Below are positions 63,504 through 64,000 of a stretch of 64,000 nt of DNA, piece after piece. The stretch spans positions 1 through 64,000 of the forward strand of contig NZ_JAENHM010000018.1 of assembly GCF_016595245.1 (NCBI RefSeq). Reading direction: 5' to 3'. Both the position numbers and the translations under genes were made by a program. The notes below the pieces were generated by a model that made no database searches, was not told the DNA's origin, and was given only the letters and a program-made list of their open reading frames with translations. Origin of the DNA: Azospirillum endophyticum (lineage in GTDB: Bacteria > Pseudomonadota > Alphaproteobacteria > Azospirillales > Azospirillaceae). Position 1 is the stretch's first letter, and each line of letters opens with the position of its first letter.

Positions 63504-64000
63504 TGCGGCAGCGTCCCAGCCTGTCGGCTCTCGCCGGCCCGCTCGCCGCCGCCCTGGTCGCCGATGCGGTGCCGCTGCGGCTTGGTATCGACGTCCTGGC
63601 CGGTGCGACGATCGTGGATGGCGGGATCGCCCGTCCCGGCGGGCTGGAGGCCGGATGCCGCATCGCCGAGCTGTGCATGGGCGGCCTCGGCCGGGTGACC
63701 CTCCAGGCCGGCATCCAGCCGGATCTCTGGCCCTTCCAGGTGGTGGTGCACAGCACCGATCCGGTGCTTGCCTGCCTGGGCAGCCAATATGCAGGGTGGA
63801 GCCTGTCGCACAAGGAAGAGGGCGGATCCTTCTTCGCCCTCGGCTCCGGTCCCGGACGTGCCATGGCCGGCAAGGAAACGCTGTTCGACGAGTTGGGCTA
63901 TGCCGACAGCGGCGGCCATGCCGTGCTCGTCCTGGAAAGCGATGCCGTCCCGCCGGCACCACTGGTCGAACGGATCGCTGCCGATTGCGGGGTGGGGACG
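63500..64000 (+). CDS. mch: Methenyl-H4MPT cyclohydrolase, 3' end cut by window
   Basis: The first 167 codons are present and the frame is still open at the window edge. The protein would hydrolyse methenyl-H4MPT to formyl-H4MPT. Diagnostic parts are PGGLEAGCRIAELCMGGLGR, VVVHSTDPVLACLGSQYAGW and FFALGSGPGRAMAGKE, all typical of Mch. ATG 63500 overlaps the mtdB stop; the adjacent ATG at 63503 is equally possible. Confidence 0.92.
   Translation, partial: MMRQRPSLSALAGPLAAALVADAVPLRLGIDVLAGATIVDGGIARPGGLEAGCRIAELCMGGLGRVTLQAGIQPDLWPFQVVVHSTDPVLACLGSQYAGWSLSHKEEGGSFFALGSGPGRAMAGKETLFDELGYADSGGHAVLVLESDAVPPAPLVERIAADCGVGT

Overview
The window is GC-rich, densely coded DNA from an alphaproteobacterium, most likely a Rhodospirillales member close to Azospirillum. 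This is inferred from gene content and style (form IC Rubisco with CbbX, xoxFGJ, Fhc/H4MPT genes, Liv- and Rbs-type transporters); no 16S rRNA or other marker is present. There are no rRNA or tRNA genes, CRISPR arrays or intact insertion sequences. The right edge cuts through mch.

Region 1 (1-12.6 kb) holds a repeat-rich non-coding edge, a hypothetical gene, a LysR regulator and a leftward sugar operon: deoC, periplasmic binding protein, ABC ATPase, two permeases, a DUF4432 mutarotase-like protein, a ribokinase-family kinase and an FGGY kinase. A divergent DeoR-family regulator follows. A 16-bp site with half-sites TGTTA/TAACA lies in the divergent gap. The set fits uptake and breakdown of a (deoxy)pentose.

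Region 2 (12.6-23.4 kb) is a leftward catabolic locus for 6-hydroxynicotinate: a branched-chain-type ABC transporter (livKHMGF), nicC, nicE, nicD, nicX, nicF, a TetR regulator and a small DUF6455 protein. It takes 6-hydroxynicotinate through 2,5-dihydroxypyridine, N-formylmaleamate, maleamate and maleate to fumarate. The nicotinate hydroxylase genes are not in the window. Three AT-rich sites sharing TCGNYTAAT lie before livK, nicC and the DUF6455 gene.

Region 3 (23.4-38.8 kb) is a Calvin-cycle operon, cbbR divergent from cbbL-S-E(rpe)-X-F-P-T-A-Z, followed directly by a two-gene NAD-linked tungsten/molybdenum formate dehydrogenase.

Region 4 (38.8-64 kb) is a one-carbon oxidation island. It has methanofuran/tetrahydromethanopterin (H4MPT) biosynthesis genes (mfnB, DUF447, DHPS-like, dihydroneopterin aldolase-like, two ATP-grasp ligases, a RibD_C reductase, mptG), a lanthanide-type methanol dehydrogenase set (xoxF, xoxG, an XoxJ-rhodanese fusion), a 26-codon pqqA, a PQQ-associated ABC system split over two sites, fae, fhcBADC, mtdB and mch.

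Together these genes describe one route: methanol to formaldehyde (XoxF), formaldehyde to formate on H4MPT/methanofuran (Fae, MtdB, Mch, Fhc), formate to CO2 plus NADH (Fdh), and CO2 to biomass through Rubisco. No serine-cycle genes are seen here, so the window argues for autotrophic methylotrophy. The least explained parts are the XoxJ-rhodanese fusion, the ATP-grasp/ATP-grasp/RibD_C trio, the isolated pqqA, the small repeat-rich secreted protein between fae and the PQQ-associated propeller gene, and the 660-bp gap between pqqA and fae.
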